From assembly GCF_029210485.1 (NCBI RefSeq), contig NZ_JARGET010000029.1:283296-347295 (forward strand): 64,000 bases of DNA, read 5' to 3'. A program made the position numbers and the translations under genes. Shown here one piece after another: positions 7,671 through 17,340 of the stretch; the stretch's first letter is position 1, and each line of letters begins with the position of its first letter. The stretch is from Hoeflea sp. YIM 152468 (GTDB lineage: Bacteria > Pseudomonadota > Alphaproteobacteria > Rhizobiales > Rhizobiaceae). The notes beneath the pieces are model-generated. The model made no database searches, was not told where the DNA came from, and was given only the letters and a program-made list of their open reading frames with translations.

Positions 7671-8776
7671 GCGTGTTTCGCCCCAACTGGCAGGCGCTGA
7701 TGTCGCTGCTGGCAACTCTGTACAGCCTCACCGCTGTTCCCTTCACCGACAGCATGGGTTCGGGCACGCCGCTGATCGTGGTGGCGATTCTGCTCGCAGG
7801 CGCGCTTGCGTCGATGCTGCGGCTGAGCTTCGCTCTGGAAGCCGCGGTCCTGACGCTGGCAAGCTTCGGCGCCGCGGCGGTGTTGATTGGCGGCCTCGCC
7901 GATGCCTTCGGCACCGCGAGCCGGGGCTACTTTGCTGCCCTGGGCGCAGCCTGGCTTCTGGGCTGGCGTCTTGTCACCGTGCTCTCGGGCGACGGCAGCC
8001 GCGGCAGCGATGGCGGCGGCGGCACGGCCATCATTGTTCCAGCGCTGTTCGGCCTCTGGGTGGTGATCCTGTGGGAGTGCATTGTCAGGGGCGCCGGCGT
8101 GCCCTTTGTGCTGCTGCCACCACCTTCAGCCATCGGGCTCAAGATCACCAACTCGACCTCGATCCTTGCCGCCGATTTCAAACAGACCGTGCTCAAGGCG
8201 GTTCTGTTCGGCTATGTGGTTGGCTCTCTGACCGGCTTTCTGGTCGCCATCCTCGCCGACCGGTTTCGCTTCTTCGCCAATGGTCTGCTGCCCATCGGCA
8301 ACATGGTTTCGGCCTTGCCGATGATCGGCATTGCGCCGGTGATGGTAATCTGGTTCGGGTTCGACTGGCAATCCAAGGCAGCGGTCGTGATCGTGATGAC
8401 GTTCTTCCCGATGCTGGTCAACACGCTGGCAGGCCTCGCCGCCAGCAGTGACATGGAACGCGATCTGATGCGCACCTATGGCGCCACCCACTGGCAGGTG
8501 CTGCTCAAGCTGCGGTTACAGGCGGCAATGCCTTTCATCTTCAATGCTCTCAAGATCAACTCCACCCTGGCGCTGATCGGTGCCATCGTCGCCGAGTTTT
8601 TCGGGACGCCGATCGTCGGCATGGGCTTTCGCATTTCGACCGAAGTGGGTCGGATGAACCTCGACATGGTCTGGGCGGAGATCGCCATGGCGGCCATTGT
8701 CGGGTCACTGTTTTACGGGGCGCTTGCACTTCTTGAGCGCTCTGTCACATTCTGGCATCCGAGCTATCGCAGATAG
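7667..8776 (+). CDS. ABC transporter permease
   Basis: A 369-residue permease, longer than its partner because of about four extra N-terminal helices (residues 1-130). The transport domain follows, with the coupling motif DLMRTYGATHWQVLLKLRL and ALIGAIVAEFFGTPIVGMG. It overlaps the upstream permease by 4 nt, so the two probably form a heterodimeric channel. It precedes the binding-protein gene by 35 nt. Confidence 0.9.
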   Translation: MSVFRPNWQALMSLLATLYSLTAVPFTDSMGSGTPLIVVAILLAGALASMLRLSFALEAAVLTLASFGAAAVLIGGLADAFGTASRGYFAALGAAWLLGWRLVTVLSGDGSRGSDGGGGTAIIVPALFGLWVVILWECIVRGAGVPFVLLPPPSAIGLKITNSTSILAADFKQTVLKAVLFGYVVGSLTGFLVAILADRFRFFANGLLPIGNMVSALPMIGIAPVMVIWFGFDWQSKAAVVIVMTFFPMLVNTLAGLAASSDMERDLMRTYGATHWQVLLKLRLQAAMPFIFNALKINSTLALIGAIVAEFFGTPIVGMGFRISTEVGRMNLDMVWAEIAMAAIVGSLFYGALALLERSVTFWHPSYRR

Positions 8777-8811
8777 ATAGCCCTGAAGCCGCAACCAGAG
8801 AGGAACCAAAA

Positions 8812-9777
8812 ATGAAAAAAACATTAGGACTGACACTGGCACTCACCATGACACTGATGGCAGGCGCTGCCAGTGCTGCCGACAAGGTGACACTGCAACT
8901 CAAATGGGTCGCACAGTCCCAGTTCGCTGGCTACTATGTTGCCAAGGACAAGGGCTTTTACGAAGAAGCCGGTCTCGACGTCGAAATCAAGCCCGGCGGT
9001 CCCGACATCGCACCCGAACAGGTTATTGCCGGCGGTGGCGCTGACGTCATCGTCGACTGGATGGGTGGCGCGCTCGCGGCCCGCGAAAAGGGCGTTGGTC
9101 TGGTCAACATCGCCCAGCCTTACAAGAAGGCCGGCATGCAGCTGGTTTGCCCGGCCGACGGTCCGGTCCAGACCGAAGCTGACTTCAAGGGCCGCACCCT
9201 GGGTGTCTGGTTCTACGGCAACGAGTATCCGTTCTTTGCCTGGATGAACAAGCTTGGCCTGTCGACCGAAGGCGGCGCGGATGGCGTCACCGTGCTCAAG
9301 CAGAGCTTTGACGTGCAGCCGCTGATCCAGAAGCAGGCGGATTGCATCTCGGTCATGACCTACAATGAATACTGGCAGTTGATGGACGCCGGCTACAAGC
9401 CGGAAGACCTCGTTGTCTTCAACTATTCCGCCATGGGCAACGACCTGCTTGAAGACGGTCTTTATGCCATGGAAGAGGATCTCAAGGATCCGGCCTATGT
9501 CGAGAAAATGGTCAAGTTCGTCGAAGCCTCGATGAAGGGCTGGGCCTACGCCATTGCCAATCCCGAAGAAGCCGCCGGCATCGTCATGGACAATGGCGGC
9601 CAGGACGAAAACCACCAGACCCGGATGATGGGCGAAGTGGCCAAGCTGATCGGCGAACCCGATGCCAAGCTGATCCCGGAAGCCTATGAGCGGACCGCAA
9701 AGGCGCTGCTCGATCAGGGGATCATCACCAAGGAGCCGCAAGGCGCGTGGACTTCGGAAGTCACAGACAAGATGTAA
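8812..9777 (+). CDS. ABC transporter substrate-binding protein (NMT1/THI5-like)
   Basis: A 321-residue periplasmic protein with a Sec signal peptide (residues 1-22, cut after AASA). The mature start TLQLKWVAQSQFAGYYVAKD and YNEYWQLMDAGY are typical of the NMT1/THI5-like binding fold, which holds pyrimidine precursors, riboflavin or formyl-aminopyrimidines in characterised relatives. An AGAGG site precedes ATG 8812. It ends the transporter operon at a strong terminator. The ligand is inferred to be a pyrimidine-type compound from context. Confidence 0.9.
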   Translation: MKKTLGLTLALTMTLMAGAASAADKVTLQLKWVAQSQFAGYYVAKDKGFYEEAGLDVEIKPGGPDIAPEQVIAGGGADVIVDWMGGALAAREKGVGLVNIAQPYKKAGMQLVCPADGPVQTEADFKGRTLGVWFYGNEYPFFAWMNKLGLSTEGGADGVTVLKQSFDVQPLIQKQADCISVMTYNEYWQLMDAGYKPEDLVVFNYSAMGNDLLEDGLYAMEEDLKDPAYVEKMVKFVEASMKGWAYAIANPEEAAGIVMDNGGQDENHQTRMMGEVAKLIGEPDAKLIPEAYERTAKALLDQGIITKEPQGAWTSEVTDKM

Positions 9778-9800
9778 GCCCGGTTTTCGGGTAACCTCCA

Positions 9801-9830
9801 CCGGCCGGCTGACAAGCCGGCCGGTTTTTG
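9801..9830 (+). terminator. Rho-independent terminator after the ABC transporter operon
   Basis: A perfect 10-bp stem CCGGCCGGCT/AGCCGGCCGG with loop GACA is followed by TTTTTG. It starts 24 nt after the binding-protein stop and separates that operon from adenine deaminase. Confidence 0.9.
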
Positions 9831-9962
9831 ATTTGATCCACAGAGCGGCGCAGCCGACTGGATGCGCAAAGAACGCCATATCTCTTCGAACCAAGGCCGA
9901 TCCGTTATCGATCACAGGAAGAGATTTGATCGCACCATGCATTCACGGCACGGGGACCAGCC

Positions 9963-11663
9963 ATGACAGACAGACTTGGCGACATGATTGACCAGGGTGC
10001 GGGCAAAGCGCCTGCCGACATCGTCTTGAAGGGCGGCAGGCTGTTCGACCTCACCACCGGCGCGCTGCGCCAGGGCGACATCGCCATTTGCGACGACCGC
10101 ATCGTCGGGACGCTGGAAAGCTACAGCGGCATTGAGGAGATCGACATCTCCGGCAGGATTGTCGTGCCCGGCTTCATCGACACCCATCTGCATATTGAGA
10201 GCTCGCTGGTCACGCCGCATGAGTTTGACCGCTGCGTGCTGCCGCGCGGCATCACCACGGCGATCTGCGATCCGCATGAGATCGCCAATGTCATCGGCGC
10301 CACCGGCATCCGCTACTTCCTCGATTGCGCCGAACAGGCCATCATGGACATCCGCGTGCAGCTGTCGAGCTGCGTGCCTGCCACCCATCTTGAAACCGCC
10401 GGCGCGCGGCTTGATATCGACGACCTGCTGCCCTTCCGCGATCATCCACAGGTGATCGGCCTCGCCGAATTCATGAATTTTCCCGGCGTGCTGGCCAGGG
10501 ACCCCGCCTGCATGGCCAAGCTGGAAGCCTTTCAGGGCGGCCATATCGACGGCCACGCTCCGCTTTTGCGCGGGCTGGGGCTGAATGGCTACCTCGCCGC
10601 CGGCATCCGCACCGAGCACGAATCCACCACCGCTGAAGAGGCGCTGGAGAAAATGTCCAAGGGCATGCATGTGCTGGTGCGCGAAGGCTCGGTGTCGCGC
10701 GACCTCGATGCGCTGATCCCGATCATCACCGAACGCAATTCGGCCTTCCTGGCGCTGTGCACCGACGACCGCAACCCGCTCGACATTGCCGAACACGGCC
10801 ACCTTGATTACATGATCCGCCATGCCGTCGCCCAGGGCGTCGAACCGCTGGCAATCTACCGCGCCGCCTCGATCTCGGCTGCCCGTGCCTTTGGGCTCAG
10901 GGATCGCGGTCTGGTGGCGCCGGGCTGGCGCGCCGATCTGGTTGTGCTCGACAGCCTTGAGGGCTGCAATGCGCAGATGGTGTTTTCCGCCGGCCGTCAG
11001 GTCACTGATGCGCTCTTTGCCACCCGCGCCGTGACCGATCTCGTCGGCACCGACAGCGTTCGCGCGCCACAGGTCGACACCGGCTCCTTCACCGTGCGCA
11101 AGAACCACAGCCAGACCCCGGTGATCGGCATCGTTCCCGGCAAGATCATCACCGAGCGCCGCGATCTCGACCTGGCGATCGACAATGGCGAGAAGCAGAT
11201 TGATCTGAGCCGTGACATTCTCAAGATCTCGGTGATCGAGCGGCACGGCCGGAACGGCAACATCGCCACCGGTTTTGTCCAGGGGTTTGGCCTCAAGCGC
11301 GGCGCCATCGCCTCCACCGTCGGCCATGACAGCCACAACATCTGCGTTGTCGGTGCGTCGGAAGCCGACATGGCCGTGGCCGCCAATCGCCTGAGCGAAA
11401 TCCGTGGTGGTTTCGTCGTCGCCGCCGGCGGCAAGGTGGTGGCGGAAATCGCCCTGCCTGTGGCGGGACTGATGAGTGATCAGCCTTACGAGCATGTGCG
11501 CGAGACCCTGATCCCGCTGCGCCAGGCGGCAAAGGCGCTTGGCGGCACGCTGGACGAACCTTTTCTGCAACTGGCCTTTCTGCCGCTGCCGGTGATCCCG
11601 CATCTCAAGATCTCGGACCGTGGCATGATCGATGTCGATGCCTTCGAGATCATCGATCCCTAG
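9963..11663 (+). CDS. ade: Adenine deaminase
   Basis: A 566-residue amidohydrolase converting adenine to hypoxanthine and ammonia in the cytoplasm. The metal motif is [12 protein letters not shown] (His75, His77), followed by [16 protein letters not shown] and [10 protein letters not shown]. The C-terminal adenine-deaminase domain ([19 protein letters not shown]) is complete, and the length is normal for AdeC/YicP. The gene is read in the same direction as the pyrimidine genes but lies beyond their terminator, so it should have its own promoter in 9831-9962. It adds a purine entry to the nucleobase cluster. Confidence 0.95.
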   Translation: MTDRLGDMIDQGAGKAPADIVLKGGRLFDLTTGALRQGDIAICDDRIVGTLESYSGIEEIDISGRIVVPGFIDTHLHIESSLVTPHEFDRCVLPRGITTAICDPHEIANVIGATGIRYFLDCAEQAIMDIRVQLSSCVPATHLETAGARLDIDDLLPFRDHPQVIGLAEFMNFPGVLARDPACMAKLEAFQGGHIDGHAPLLRGLGLNGYLAAGIRTEHESTTAEEALEKMSKGMHVLVREGSVSRDLDALIPIITERNSAFLALCTDDRNPLDIAEHGHLDYMIRHAVAQGVEPLAIYRAASISAARAFGLRDRGLVAPGWRADLVVLDSLEGCNAQMVFSAGRQVTDALFATRAVTDLVGTDSVRAPQVDTGSFTVRKNHSQTPVIGIVPGKIITERRDLDLAIDNGEKQIDLSRDILKISVIERHGRNGNIATGFVQGFGLKRGAIASTVGHDSHNICVVGASEADMAVAANRLSEIRGGFVVAAGGKVVAEIALPVAGLMSDQPYEHVRETLIPLRQAAKALGGTLDEPFLQLAFLPLPVIPHLKISDRGMIDVDAFEIIDP

Positions 11664-11692
11664 GCGGGCCTCGCAATCTGGACTGGCCGGGT

Positions 11693-13345
11693 TCAGCTCA
11701 GCCGGGCACAGAAGACATCCAGTGCTGCCAGGGTGACCGTGTCTCCGTCATGGACCGGCGCAAACCCCGGCAACCGGGTCACTTCGGCAATCGCAAGATC
11801 CGATGGCGGGGTCCATTGGACAGGCCGCCGGCCGAGATTGAACACGAACAGCAGCCGTTCGCTCCCCTCACCCCGAATGAAGGCGAGAAGATCGCCATTG
11901 GTCTTAAGGAATGCCATCGGCCCGTCGACAAGACTGGCGTGCGACTTGCGGAATGTCAGCGTGTTTCGGTAGTGATTGAGCAAAGATCCGCTCCGATGGT
12001 GCTGCTGGTCCACCGCCTGCCGCAGATGGGCTTCAGGAATGGGAAGCCAGGTTCGGGCCGCATCCGAGAACCCGGCATGAACTGCGTTTTTCTCCCAGAC
12101 CATCGGTGTGCGGCAGCCGTCCCGCCCCTTGTAGGCCGGCCAGAAGCGGATGCCGTAGGGATCGGTGAGGTCTTCAAAAGCAATATCGGCTTCGTTGAGC
12201 CCCAGCTCCTCGCCCTGGTACAGGCAGATCGATCCGCGAAAGGATGACAAGAGGGTAATGGCGAGGCGGGCAAGATGCTCGGGATCATCGCCGTCCTGCG
12301 TCCAGCGGGAGACGTGCCGTTCGACATCATGGTTGGAGAAGGCCCAGCAGACCCAGCCGTCTTTCACCACCGATTGGAAATTGGCGATGCTGCGGCGGAA
12401 GTGTTCGGCCGAAAACTCTCCGCCAAGCATATCGAAGGTGTAGCACATATGCAGCTTGTCGCCGCCATTGGTGTAGGCCGCAACGGTCTTGAGCGAGCGG
12501 CGGCCGTCGCCGACTTCACCGACCGTTGTCCGGCCTTCATAGCTGTCCAGCAAGGCGCGGAGCCGCTGCAGGAAGACAATGTTCTCCGGCTGTGACTTGT
12601 CGTAAAGATGATCCTGAAACCCGTAGGGGTTGGTGTCGGGCGCATCGACACCCATGAAATTGCCGTCCTCCGCATCAAAGCTTAGCGGCGGATTGTCCCG
12701 CAGCTGCTTGTCGTGAACATAGAAATTGACCGTATCGAGACGAAAGCCGTCGACACCGCGGTCGAGCCAGAACCGCACCGTGTCGAGAATGGCGCTCTGG
12801 ACATCGCCATTGTGGAAGTTGAGATCCGGTTGCGAGGCGAGGAAATTGTGCATGTAGTATTGCCGCCGCACCGTATCCCATTCCCACGACGGCCCACCGA
12901 AAACCGACAGCCAATTGTTGGGTGCGGTGCCATCGGGCTTGGCATCGGCCCAGACATACCAGTCGGCTTTCGGATTGTCCCGGCTCGTTCGGCTCTCCTG
13001 AAACCAGGCGTGCTGGTCGGACGAATGCGAGATCACCTGGTCGATGATGATCTTGAGCCCTCTGGCGTGGGCACACTCGATCAACTCGTCAAAATCCGAG
13101 AGAGTTCCGAACATCGGATCAACATCGCAATAATCCGACACGTCGTAACCGAAATCCGCCATCGGCGACTTGAAGAAGGGGGACAGCCAGATGGCATCGA
13201 CCCCCAGGGAGGCGATGTGGTCGAGCCGATTGATGATGCCGCGAATATCGCCAATTCCATCGCCAGATGTGTCCTGAAAGGACCGTGGATAGACCTGGTA
13301 GATGACGCAGCCGCGCCACCACTCCGGCGATTGTGTCTTGCCCAC
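11693..13345 (-). CDS. Alpha-glucosidase, GH13 family
   Basis: A 550-residue GH13 enzyme. Conserved regions are present in order: WWRGCVIYQVYPRSFQD, DQVISHSS, GFRLDTVNFY (nucleophile Asp), TVGEVGD (acid/base Glu) and FSNHDVERH (transition-state Asp). It matches oligo-1,6-glucosidase/alpha-glucosidases of rhizobial agl-type loci and has no signal peptide, so it would cleave imported oligosaccharides in the cytoplasm. The start is GTG 13345 with GGGAG upstream. No sugar transporter or LacI regulator lies beside it, so it stands alone here. It is convergent with adenine deaminase. Confidence 0.92.
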   Translation of the reverse strand: MGKTQSPEWWRGCVIYQVYPRSFQDTSGDGIGDIRGIINRLDHIASLGVDAIWLSPFFKSPMADFGYDVSDYCDVDPMFGTLSDFDELIECAHARGLKIIIDQVISHSSDQHAWFQESRTSRDNPKADWYVWADAKPDGTAPNNWLSVFGGPSWEWDTVRRQYYMHNFLASQPDLNFHNGDVQSAILDTVRFWLDRGVDGFRLDTVNFYVHDKQLRDNPPLSFDAEDGNFMGVDAPDTNPYGFQDHLYDKSQPENIVFLQRLRALLDSYEGRTTVGEVGDGRRSLKTVAAYTNGGDKLHMCYTFDMLGGEFSAEHFRRSIANFQSVVKDGWVCWAFSNHDVERHVSRWTQDGDDPEHLARLAITLLSSFRGSICLYQGEELGLNEADIAFEDLTDPYGIRFWPAYKGRDGCRTPMVWEKNAVHAGFSDAARTWLPIPEAHLRQAVDQQHHRSGSLLNHYRNTLTFRKSHASLVDGPMAFLKTNGDLLAFIRGEGSERLLFVFNLGRRPVQWTPPSDLAIAEVTRLPGFAPVHDGDTVTLAALDVFCARLS

Positions 13346-13566
13346 GGCTTGCTCCCTCTCAGGATTGTTGCGCCCATAGTCTGTTTTTACTGTTTCAATC
13401 GTTTAAATTAGCCGGCCGATGCTTACAACCCCACCGCGGCAACGGTCGGCGCTGGCGATGCGATCCTCGTGCCGCAAGCGCAATTAGAGCAGCCGGTTTC
13501 GCGGCCAGCACAATGGGGCAAGGCTCCCATGCTAATATGCCCGCCAGACCCTTGGGGAAGGCATCA

Positions 13567-15561
13567 ATGACCGCTCGCCATTTCAAGAGACTGTTTGCCC
13601 CGGTTGACTTGCGCGGTCACAGCTTGCGCAATCGCATCGTCTTTGGCGCCCACACCGCCAACATGGCCGTCGAGGGCCTGCCAACCGAACGCCACGCCGC
13701 CTATTACGCCGAACGGGCCATGGGCGGTGCTGCCATGGTGGTGGTCGAACCGATGCCGGTTCATGCCGCCGCGGTGCTGACACGCGGCAATTTCCGCCAC
13801 AGCGACGATGCCGTGATCCCGCATTTCCGAAAGGTCACCGACGCGATCAAGGACAACGGCGCCGTCGCCATCCAGCAGCTTTATCATATCGGTAGCCACG
13901 GTGATCAGGACAACGCCTTTCATCCGGCCTGGTCCCCCTCGGGCATGCCGAGCTACCACGACAGCGACGGCTCTCACACCATGAGCGAGAACGAAATCGA
14001 GGAAACCATCACCGGCTTCGTCGACGCCGCGCGGCGGTGCCGGGAGGCCGGCTTTGATGGTGTTGAAGTCTGGGCCGCCTATCATGGCCTGGTCGACCAG
14101 TTCTGGACGCCGTGGTCGAACCGGCGCGACGACAAATGGGGCGGAAGCCTCGAAAACCGGACCCGCTTCTCCCGCGACATCATCAACCGCATCCGCAAGA
14201 CCTGCGGTGATGATTTCGTCATCGGCCTGGCCGTCAATGACGAACCAGATGTCAAAGTGGCGCTGCAGCGCGAAGCCATCAGCGAGATCATCGAGCGCCA
14301 TGATCGCGAGCAGATGATCGACTATGTCACCTGCGGAACCGGCAGTTACTTCGATTTCTACAAGCTGATCCCGAGCTTCATCTATCCTGAAAAACTCGGC
14401 GCTGATCTGGCGGGCGCACTCAAGGGCGTGGTCAGACACGCGCTGGTGACCGCCGAGAGCCACATCCGGACACCTCACAACGCCGAAACCCTGCTTGGTG
14501 AGGGACAGGCCGATCTGGTGTCCATTGTCCGGGGCCAGATCGCCGATCCGCATCTCGCCAACAAGGCGCGCGAGGGGCGGCCCGAGGACATTCGCGGCTG
14601 CCTGTCCTGCAACCAGATGTGCTGGGGCCGACGGTCGCGGGATTACTGGATATCCTGCGTGGTCAATCCTTCGGCGGGCCGCGAGGCAGAATGGGGCGGC
14701 GACAGGGTCTCGCCGGCTCAAGAACGCAAAACCGTGCTGGTGGTCGGCGGCGGCCCGGCAGGCCTCGAAGCGGCGCGCGTCAGCGCCGAACGCGGCCACC
14801 GCGTGGTGCTGGCGGAGGCGTCCCACCACCTTGGCGGTGCTTTCCGTCTCGCCGGATTACAACCGCGGCGCGGCCAGATCATCGACCTCATCGAGTGGTA
14901 TGAGCGGCAATTGACGAAGCTCCAGGTCGAGGTGCGGCTCAATGCCTATCTGGATGCAGATGATGTTGTTGCCGAGCGGGCAGACGTGGTCATCCTGGCG
15001 ACGGGGTCGACACCCGCCCACTCCGGATTTCAGAAAGCCATTCCGCATCTCGAAACTCTCGCCGGGATCGAGAATGGCCGGGTACATTCGGCTGAAGAAA
15101 TCATGGCGCGGCAGGCAAGGCCGGGAAAGCGTGTCATCGTGCTGGATGAGGGCGGCAACTGGAAAGGCTGCGGCACCGCCTGGAAGCTAGCCGAGGAGAC
15201 GCATGAGGTCACCATCGTCACCCCAGATCCGATGATTGGCATGGAGCTGCAGCGCACTGCCGCGGATTTTCCGTTGCGCCGGACATTGATCGGGCTGGGA
15301 GTGAGGTTCATCGTCGAAAGTGCCGTCACCCGCTGGACGGGGACGTTGGCAACAGTCCAGTCCTTCCTTGATGGCAGCGAGACCGAGATCGAGGCAGAGA
15401 CGCTGGTGTTCGCCACCGCCAACCGGGCCGAAAACAGTCTGGCCCTGGCTCTGCGGCAGCAGGGTGTAGACTTCCGGGAAATCGGGGATGCTGCGGCCCC
15501 AAGGCAGGCGCCCTATGCGATTTACGAGGGCCGCAAGATCGGTCTGGAACTGGACGTATGA
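13567..15561 (+). CDS. NADH:flavin oxidoreductase of the trimethylamine dehydrogenase / dienoyl-CoA reductase type
   Basis: A 664-residue two-part flavoprotein. Residues 1-370 form an old-yellow-enzyme FMN barrel (NRIVFGAHTANMAVEG, AIQQLYHIG, GVEVWAAYHGLVDQFW). It is followed by the [4Fe-4S] cysteines in CLSCNQMCWGRRS and ISCVVNP. From about 395 a nucleotide-binding domain begins (TVLVVGGGPAGLEAARV). Relatives demethylate N-methyl amines or reduce 2,4-dienoyl-CoA. ATG 13567 is chosen because homology begins at HFKRLF; the frame is open further upstream through intergenic sequence. Its stop is 2 nt from the convergent rirA stop. The substrate may relate to the N-methyl compound genes at 27551-35037, but this is a guess. 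Confidence 0.88.
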   Translation: MTARHFKRLFAPVDLRGHSLRNRIVFGAHTANMAVEGLPTERHAAYYAERAMGGAAMVVVEPMPVHAAAVLTRGNFRHSDDAVIPHFRKVTDAIKDNGAVAIQQLYHIGSHGDQDNAFHPAWSPSGMPSYHDSDGSHTMSENEIEETITGFVDAARRCREAGFDGVEVWAAYHGLVDQFWTPWSNRRDDKWGGSLENRTRFSRDIINRIRKTCGDDFVIGLAVNDEPDVKVALQREAISEIIERHDREQMIDYVTCGTGSYFDFYKLIPSFIYPEKLGADLAGALKGVVRHALVTAESHIRTPHNAETLLGEGQADLVSIVRGQIADPHLANKAREGRPEDIRGCLSCNQMCWGRRSRDYWISCVVNPSAGREAEWGGDRVSPAQERKTVLVVGGGPAGLEAARVSAERGHRVVLAEASHHLGGAFRLAGLQPRRGQIIDLIEWYERQLTKLQVEVRLNAYLDADDVVAERADVVILATGSTPAHSGFQKAIPHLETLAGIENGRVHSAEEIMARQARPGKRVIVLDEGGNWKGCGTAWKLAEETHEVTIVTPDPMIGMELQRTAADFPLRRTLIGLGVRFIVESAVTRWTGTLATVQSFLDGSETEIEAETLVFATANRAENSLALALRQQGVDFREIGDAAAPRQAPYAIYEGRKIGLELDV

Positions 15562-15563
15562 AT

Positions 15564-16022
15564 TTACGCGGCGGGCACGGTTGATTGTTCCTCAAGCCCG
15601 AGCAGGAAATTGATCGAAGGCCGGGCCTTGACCAGATCATCGATCGAATACTCTGCCAGCACGTCGAAAAACGCGCCCAGCGCCTTTCGCAACGCCGAGT
15701 TCAGCGCGCAGGAATCCACCAGCGGGCATTCGCTCGCATCGTTCTCGAAGCACTCTGCCATGGCGAAATTATCTTCCGTCACCTTGACCACGTCCAGCAG
15801 CGATATCTTGTCAGCCTCGCGGCCAAGCCGGATGCCGCCATTGCGCCCGCGCACCGAATGGATCAGCCCGGATTTGGTCAACGGCTGCAGGATCTTGAAC
15901 AGGAACAGTTCCGACACCGAGTAGGCCTTGGCGATCTCGCCGATGCGGCTCAGGGGCGCCTCGTTCGCTGCGCAATACATCAATATCCGCATGGCATAAT
16001 TGGTTTGTCGTGTTAACCGCAT
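15564..16022 (-). CDS. rirA: Rrf2-family iron-responsive regulator RirA
   Basis: A 152-residue Rrf2 repressor. The helix-turn-helix spans IGEIAKAYSVSELFLFKILQ and the wing VRGRNGGIRLG. Cys91, Cys99 and Cys105 (in AECFENDASECPLVDSC) hold the Fe-S cluster in RirA, and the C-terminal ARPSINFLLGLE is also characteristic. RirA represses iron-uptake genes under iron sufficiency in Rhizobiales, which supports the taxonomic placement. ATG 16022 gives the standard MRLTRQTNYA start; a frame extending to 16055 lacks homology. Confidence 0.93.
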   Translation of the reverse strand: MRLTRQTNYAMRILMYCAANEAPLSRIGEIAKAYSVSELFLFKILQPLTKSGLIHSVRGRNGGIRLGREADKISLLDVVKVTEDNFAMAECFENDASECPLVDSCALNSALRKALGAFFDVLAEYSIDDLVKARPSINFLLGLEEQSTVPAA

Positions 16023-16144
16023 TATCTGGCTCCGGACTTCAGGCTGCACTTCCAATCGGAAGAGTACCCAGTTTAGAATGCTTCCAGAAAAAGGAAACCC
16101 TTACATTCAAGTTTTTTTACCGCACTGCGGCGAGAGGCGCCGAA

Positions 16145-17332
16145 ATGAGGAATGTCATGCCGAAATCCACAGAATTCGAGGCGGTGAATGGCTTCCCGCG
16201 CGAAGCAGTCACACTCGCCAATTGGCGCACCCGTCCCTACAGCTTCTGGAGCTTCCGGAATGTGGCGGAAATGGTGCGCTCCGCGCGCATAAAGACGGCT
16301 GACGCCACGTCGTTGCCCAAACTGGTGGACAATCCCGATCTGCTTGGCCGGCCGGCAGCGGCAGGCCTTCGCCATAGCATAGCGGATCTGCTCGGACACA
16401 GTCAGGTGGACAGCTTCCTGCTCTCCAGGCAGGGCAGGATTGTCTGCGAGTGGCACGCCAAGGGTATCGACCGCACCGACCCGCATCTGATCTTCTCGAT
16501 CGCCAAATCCATCACAGCGCTGGTCGCCGGCATGCTTGAGGATCAGGGAATTCTTGACCCTTCCGCACCAATCGGCGAGCTGGTTCCCGAAACCCGCAAC
16601 AGCGCCTTTGCCGACGCCACCGTGCAGCATTTGCTGGACATGCGGGTCAGTCTGGATTTCGACGAATCCTATTTGTCCGAGGAGGACTATGCTCGCTACC
16701 GTCGCGCCATGTCCTGGAATCCGCCATCCGGCAAGGACGAGGCCATGTTGTCCTTCTTGTGCAGCCTGCGCAAAGCCTCGGGTCCGCACGGCACCGACCA
16801 TTGGTATCTCTCGCCCAATTCCGACCTGCTCGGCATCGTGCTGGAGCGGGTCTCGGGTGAGCGTTTTACCGACCTGTGCTCCCGCCTTCTGTGGCAACCC
16901 CTTGGCGCCTCCGCCGACGCCTATGTCACGGTGGACCCGCAGGGCGCGCCGCGCACCGCCGGGGGCATTTCCTGCCGCCCGCATGATCTGCTGGCGCTTG
17001 GACAGATGCTGATCAATGGCGGAACCGTCAATGGAAACCGGATCGTCTCGCAGCGCTGGATCGACGACATGCAGAAAAACGGTGATTCGGAGGCCTGGGC
17101 CCGCGGAACGCAAGCCGACTTTCTCAAAACCGGCCGGTACCGCAACAACTGGTATCAGGTCGGCGGCGGTTCAAACGCGTATCTGGCCGCCGGCATTCAT
17201 GGGCAGTTTCTCTATTGCGATCCGGCCACAGACACCGTGATCGCCTGCACCTCATCGCAGAGCGAGCCGCAAAACGACGCGCTCGATCAGGGCTTGCTGG
17301 CAATGTTTACCCAGTTAAGTGCCGGCGACTGA
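16145..17332 (+). CDS. Serine hydrolase, class C beta-lactamase-like family
   Basis: About 395 residues. The SxxK catalytic motif is FSIAKSITALVAG and the tyrosine motif appears as WYLSPNSD; a Gly-rich HGQFLYCDP region stands for the third box. These features fit the beta-lactamase-fold serine hydrolases (EstB/6-aminohexanoate-dimer hydrolase group). No clear signal peptide is seen, so it is likely a cytoplasmic esterase or amidase rather than a resistance enzyme. ATG 16145 has GAGAGG 7 nt upstream; ATG 16157 is an alternative. It is divergent from rirA across about 120 nt, so iron control is possible but not shown. Confidence 0.85.
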   Translation: MRNVMPKSTEFEAVNGFPREAVTLANWRTRPYSFWSFRNVAEMVRSARIKTADATSLPKLVDNPDLLGRPAAAGLRHSIADLLGHSQVDSFLLSRQGRIVCEWHAKGIDRTDPHLIFSIAKSITALVAGMLEDQGILDPSAPIGELVPETRNSAFADATVQHLLDMRVSLDFDESYLSEEDYARYRRAMSWNPPSGKDEAMLSFLCSLRKASGPHGTDHWYLSPNSDLLGIVLERVSGERFTDLCSRLLWQPLGASADAYVTVDPQGAPRTAGGISCRPHDLLALGQMLINGGTVNGNRIVSQRWIDDMQKNGDSEAWARGTQADFLKTGRYRNNWYQVGGGSNAYLAAGIHGQFLYCDPATDTVIACTSSQSEPQNDALDQGLLAMFTQLSAGD

Positions 17333-17340
17333 CCGGCGCT

